Of a DNA stretch of 64,000 bases, positions 61,670-64,000 are shown in pieces. Position numbers and translations under genes: made by a program. The notes under the pieces are model-generated. The model saw nothing but the letters and a program-made list of their open reading frames with translations, did no database searches and had not been told where the DNA came from. The DNA is from Komagataeibacter diospyri (GTDB lineage: Bacteria; Pseudomonadota; Alphaproteobacteria; Acetobacterales; Acetobacteraceae). The stretch covers positions 186,001 through 250,000 of the forward strand of contig NZ_BDLU01000063.1 in the NCBI RefSeq assembly GCF_006538165.1, in the 5' to 3' direction. Numbering within the stretch: position 1 is the first letter of the stretch; every line of letters begins with the position of its first letter.

Positions 61670-62718
61670 GCAACGCCAGCACGCAGCAGGTCATGGAGGT
61701 GCAGGATACCGACAGGATGATTTTCATTATCCAGCACGAAGATGCTGGAAATGGGCCGGGGCCGGTCATTCATGATGCGCAGTGCCTCTGCCGCCAGCAT
61801 GTCGGGGCCAATGATCTGGGGTTCGGCATTCATGATATCGGCGGCACAGGTGTGGTCCAGGTCCTGTTCCAGCGCAAGACGCAGGTCGCGGTCGGTAATC
61901 AGCCCGGTCAGCCGGTTTTTCATGTCCACCACGCCCATGCAGCCAAAGGCCTTGCGGGTCATTTCCATGATGACCTGCCGCACCGGCATGGTGGGAAGGC
62001 CCAGCGGCATGCTGTCGCCCGTATGCATAAGCTCACGCACCCGGCGCAGCTGTGTGCCCAGGCGGCCGCCGGGATGGAAAATGCCGAAATCACTGGCGCT
62101 GAACCGGCGGCGCTGCAGCAGCACGACGGCCAGTGCATCCCCCAGCGCAAGCTGCATGGTGGAACTGGTGGTGGGCGCCAGCCCGTTGGGGCAGGCTTCG
62201 GGCGCATGGGGTAGCGGCAGTACGATATCGGCCGTGCGGGCCAGTGTGGAGTCCGGGCGCGATGTCATGGCGATCAGCAGCATGCCAAACCGGCGTGTGT
62301 GGGAAACCAGGTCGGCCATTTCCGCCGTTTCGCCGGAATTGGAAATGGCGAGTACCGCATCCCCGCGCTGAAGCATGCCCAGATCCCCGTGCGAGGCTTC
62401 GGCCGGATGTACGAAAATGGCGGGCGTGCCGGTGGAGGCAAGGGTCGCCTGGATCTTGCGCCCGATATGCCCCGACTTGCCAATCCCCGTCACGACCACG
62501 CGCATGTTGTCCGTCAGGATGCGTTCGACCGTTTCGACAAAGGCCGTGCCAAGTGCCCCCTGCCCATCGGGGCCGGAGGCTTCCATGGCGGCAATCATCG
62601 CCTGCAGGCCGGCGGATTCGGTGCGCAGCACGCTGCATGCTTCGTTGAGCATGCGGGCCTGTGCCTGCTGCACGCTTTCTTCAACGGCGGGGAGGGAAGG
62701 GGAAAGGCTGCTGTTCAT
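61666..62718 (-). CDS. kdsD: arabinose-5-phosphate isomerase
   Basis: KdsD converts ribulose 5-phosphate to arabinose 5-phosphate, the first step to Kdo in LPS. The 350-residue product has an N-terminal SIS sugar-isomerase domain (RVVVTGIGKSGHIGRKIQAT, VLAISNSGETAEMADLV, VLPLPHAPEACPNGLAPTTS) and two C-terminal CBS domains (about 215-345). It is the first gene of kdsD-lptC-lptA-lptB, making and exporting LPS together, with a 53-bp gap to rnd upstream. Confidence 0.96.
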   Translation of the reverse strand: MNSSLSPSLPAVEESVQQAQARMLNEACSVLRTESAGLQAMIAAMEASGPDGQGALGTAFVETVERILTDNMRVVVTGIGKSGHIGRKIQATLASTGTPAIFVHPAEASHGDLGMLQRGDAVLAISNSGETAEMADLVSHTRRFGMLLIAMTSRPDSTLARTADIVLPLPHAPEACPNGLAPTTSSTMQLALGDALAVVLLQRRRFSASDFGIFHPGGRLGTQLRRVRELMHTGDSMPLGLPTMPVRQVIMEMTRKAFGCMGVVDMKNRLTGLITDRDLRLALEQDLDHTCAADIMNAEPQIIGPDMLAAEALRIMNDRPRPISSIFVLDNENHPVGILHLHDLLRAGVA

Positions 62719-62771
62719 GCCGGGTCTGTATTGTCATGAAATGGTTTCCGGTCAAACGCCGGAACCATTAT

Positions 62772-63419
62772 TCAGGCTGCGCGATGCGCGAAAATGTCCG
62801 GATCCTCATATCCAAGGATATCCAGACGGGCGCGGGCGGGAAGGAAATCGTAACAGGCCTGCGCCAGTTCGCGACGGTTTTCACGGTGCAGCAGCGCCTC
62901 CAGCTTTTCCCACAGGGCATGCAGGTACAGCACATCGGATGCGGCATAGGCCCGCTGTTCGGGTGTAAGTTCCGCAGCGCCCCAGTCGGACGTCTGCTGC
63001 TGCTTGCTCAGTTCCACCCCCAGCAGTTCGCGGCACAGATGCGCCAGCCCGTGGCGGTCGGTATAGGTCCGCACCAGCTTGGAGGCGATCTTGGTACAGA
63101 TGTTCGGCGCAACCGTAATACCAAGCGTATGCTGCAGGATCGCTACGTCAAATCGTGCGAAATGCATGAGCTTCGGAAGTCTGGGGTCGGTCAGTACGCG
63201 CACCAGGTTGGGGCAGTCCGCCGCCGTGACGCCGGCAGGCACCTGCACCAGATGGGCATGGCCATCGCCCCCCGAAAGCTGCACAAGACATAGCCGGTCC
63301 CGGTGCGGGTTCAGGCCCATCGTTTCCGTATCGACGGCCACGGCGCCGGTAAACGTGACGTCGGCCGGCAGGTCGCCGCGATGAAAATGGATGGCGTCTG
63401 GGGCCGGGCTTACAGCCAT
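62772..63419 (-). CDS. ribonuclease D family 3'-5' exonuclease
   Basis: This 215-residue DEDDy exonuclease trims RNA 3' ends. The active-site residues are in FTGAVAVDTETMGLNP (Asp and Glu), KLMHFARFDVAILQHTLG (Asp) and TPEQRAYAASDVLYLHALWE (Tyr and Asp). It contains only the catalytic domain; the HRDC domains of full-length E. coli RNase D are absent, so it is the short alphaproteobacterial form. It lies between tRNA-Leu and kdsD on the minus strand. Confidence 0.93.
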   Translation of the reverse strand: MAVSPAPDAIHFHRGDLPADVTFTGAVAVDTETMGLNPHRDRLCLVQLSGGDGHAHLVQVPAGVTAADCPNLVRVLTDPRLPKLMHFARFDVAILQHTLGITVAPNICTKIASKLVRTYTDRHGLAHLCRELLGVELSKQQQTSDWGAAELTPEQRAYAASDVLYLHALWEKLEALLHRENRRELAQACYDFLPARARLDILGYEDPDIFAHRAA

Positions 63420-63606
63420 ATGGAAAATGCTCCGTCACGATATTCGGCTTCACGGTGGCAGGTCTGGAACGCAACCGCAAGGAAAGGCATTCGTTGTATC
63501 CCGATCCCACCGGCAGGGGGCATGGGAACCGTGGGCCTGCCTGTGAAATGGGTATTCGTGGGCGGTTTACACCAATTTGCGCAGGGAAACAGACAAAAAG
63601 ATAACG

Positions 63607-63630
63607 GGGCAGTCCCGAGAAGGGCTGCCC
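63607..63630 (-). terminator. terminator of tRNA-Leu
   Basis: GGGCAG (63607-63612) pairs with CTGCCC (63625-63630), with an inner CCC/GGG extension. On the minus strand the hairpin lies 40 bp after the tRNA and is followed by CGTTATCTTTTTG. Confidence 0.7.
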
Positions 63631-63670
63631 TGACCATCCCCGGAGGGGAGTGTTACCAATTTTTCAGTGA

Positions 63671-63757
63671 TGGTGCCCAGAAGAAGACTCGAACTTCCAC
63701 GACCTTGCGGCCACAGGTACCTGAAACCTGCGCGTCTACCAATTCCGCCATCTGGGC
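63671..63757 (-). tRNA. tRNA-Leu (anticodon CAG)
   Basis: The minus strand folds as a class II tRNA of 87 nt. The acceptor stem is GCCCAGA with TCTGGGC, the D-loop contains AATTGGTAGACGC, the anticodon stem CAGGT/ACCTG encloses loop TTCAGGT (anticodon CAG, reading CUG), a variable arm TGGCCGCAAGGTCG follows, and the T arm has GTTCGAGTC. The discriminator A and CCA are encoded in the DNA. CUG is a major leucine codon in this G+C-rich genome. Confidence 0.97.
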
Positions 63758-63799
63758 TCAGAGGCTCCCCAGCGGAGGCCGCCGGGGTGGTGTGAGGGG

Positions 63800-63828
63800 T
63801 GTTTAGTCCGGCCCGGCGGTACGGTCAA
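63800..63828 (-). promoter_or_regulatory. candidate promoter of tRNA-Leu
   Basis: On the minus strand TTGACC (63828-63823) and TAAACA (63805-63800) are 17 bp apart, about 43 bp before the tRNA 5' end. Confidence 0.5.
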
Positions 63829-63955
63829 CAGGGTAAATGCATTTTTTTGAAAACAGGCGTATTTTTTCTTTTCTTCCCCTCCGGCAGGTCGGTGCGGGGG
63901 GGTAAAATGGGAAAACGGTGGGGGCGCACTCATGCGCCACAGGCGGGGGCAGGCG

Positions 63956-64000
63956 ATGACACGCAAGGTCGCGACGATTTTTGGCGGTTCGGGGTTCGTG
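63956..64000 (+). CDS. NDUFA9-like NAD(P)-binding protein, N-terminal fragment
   Basis: The last 45 bp encode MTRKVATIFGGSGFV, the start of an extended SDR-type Rossmann fold (GGSGF nucleotide-binding loop) that resembles the complex I NDUFA9-related proteins of alphaproteobacteria. The gene runs off the window. The family is inferred from 15 residues plus the common neighbourhood of such genes; other NAD-dependent epimerase-type proteins are possible. Confidence 0.6.
   Translation, partial: MTRKVATIFGGSGFV

Noticed and set aside
63671..63757. tRNA-Leu as an integration hotspot with an adjacent island
   Set aside because: Both flanks are ordinary chromosomal genes and no direct repeat of the tRNA 3' end is seen nearby.
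1..64000. CRISPR array, insertion sequence or toxin-antitoxin locus
   Set aside because: No regularly spaced repeats, transposase frames with terminal inverted repeats, or paired small genes of known toxin families were seen.

Overview
The window is a contiguous piece of alphaproteobacterial chromosome, high in G+C, that reads as an acetic acid bacterium (Acetobacteraceae, most like Komagataeibacter/Gluconacetobacter). The assignment is inference. It rests on an AroK-AroB fusion, a GNAT-NUDIX fusion, a membrane malate:quinone oxidoreductase, three tandem OmpA-like porins, an Hsp20-DUF1150 pair, a single Rsh protein after rpoZ, and the arrangement of the dxr-rseP-bamA-lpx and rpmH-rnpA-yidD-yidC clusters. 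I see no insertion sequence, prophage, CRISPR array or rRNA operon. One tRNA (Leu, anticodon CAG) lies near the right end.

Layout. 0-5 kb: beta-carbonic anhydrase and alaS on the minus strand, then tenA running head-on into a GtrA-family gene. 5-9.3 kb: three tandem ompA paralogues. 9.5-16.7 kb: aroKB, a small membrane protein, xerC/D, accA, a CinA-type protein, an SMP-30 lactonase and a GNAT-NUDIX fusion. 16.7-27.3 kb: a looser metabolic stretch with a Rieske oxygenase, a DUF815 ATPase, yajC, a sugar transporter, sodB, an NDUFAF6-like protein, a hydroxyacid dehydrogenase, pta, mqo and a NYN protein. 27.5-33.9 kb: folK, rpoZ, rsh, acpS, lepB, rnc, era. 34-46.8 kb: pyrH-frr-uppS-cdsA-dxr-rseP-bamA-ompH-lpxD-fabZ-lpxA-lpxI, then gloA. 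47-54 kb: rpmH-rnpA-yidD-yidC-engB-argB, dapD-dapE and an unknown membrane protein. 54-64 kb: truA-fmt-def on the minus strand, hsp20-DUF1150 on the plus, then on the minus hpf and rnd-kdsD-lptC-lptA-lptB, followed by tRNA-Leu and the start of an NDUFA9-like gene.

How the genes work together. Much of the window builds the envelope: isoprenoid precursor (dxr), undecaprenyl carrier (uppS), phospholipid precursor (cdsA), lipid A (lpxD, fabZ, lpxA, lpxI), Kdo precursor (kdsD), LPS export (lptA, lptB, lptC), outer-membrane protein assembly (bamA, ompH), inner-membrane insertion and secretion (yidC, yidD, yajC, lepB, rseP), and OmpA-like anchors. A second theme is translation and growth control: alaS, frr, def, fmt, truA, rpmH, rnpA, era, rnc, engB, hpf, rsh, rpoZ.

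The most distinctive non-coding signal is a dispersed palindromic repeat of about 80-90 bp. It has two internal hairpins inside an outer inverted repeat. Four copies are present (near 13.65, 15.55, 22.7 and 54.3 kb), one of them truncated and inverted, and every copy lies between two convergent genes, which suggests a mobile or amplified bidirectional terminator.
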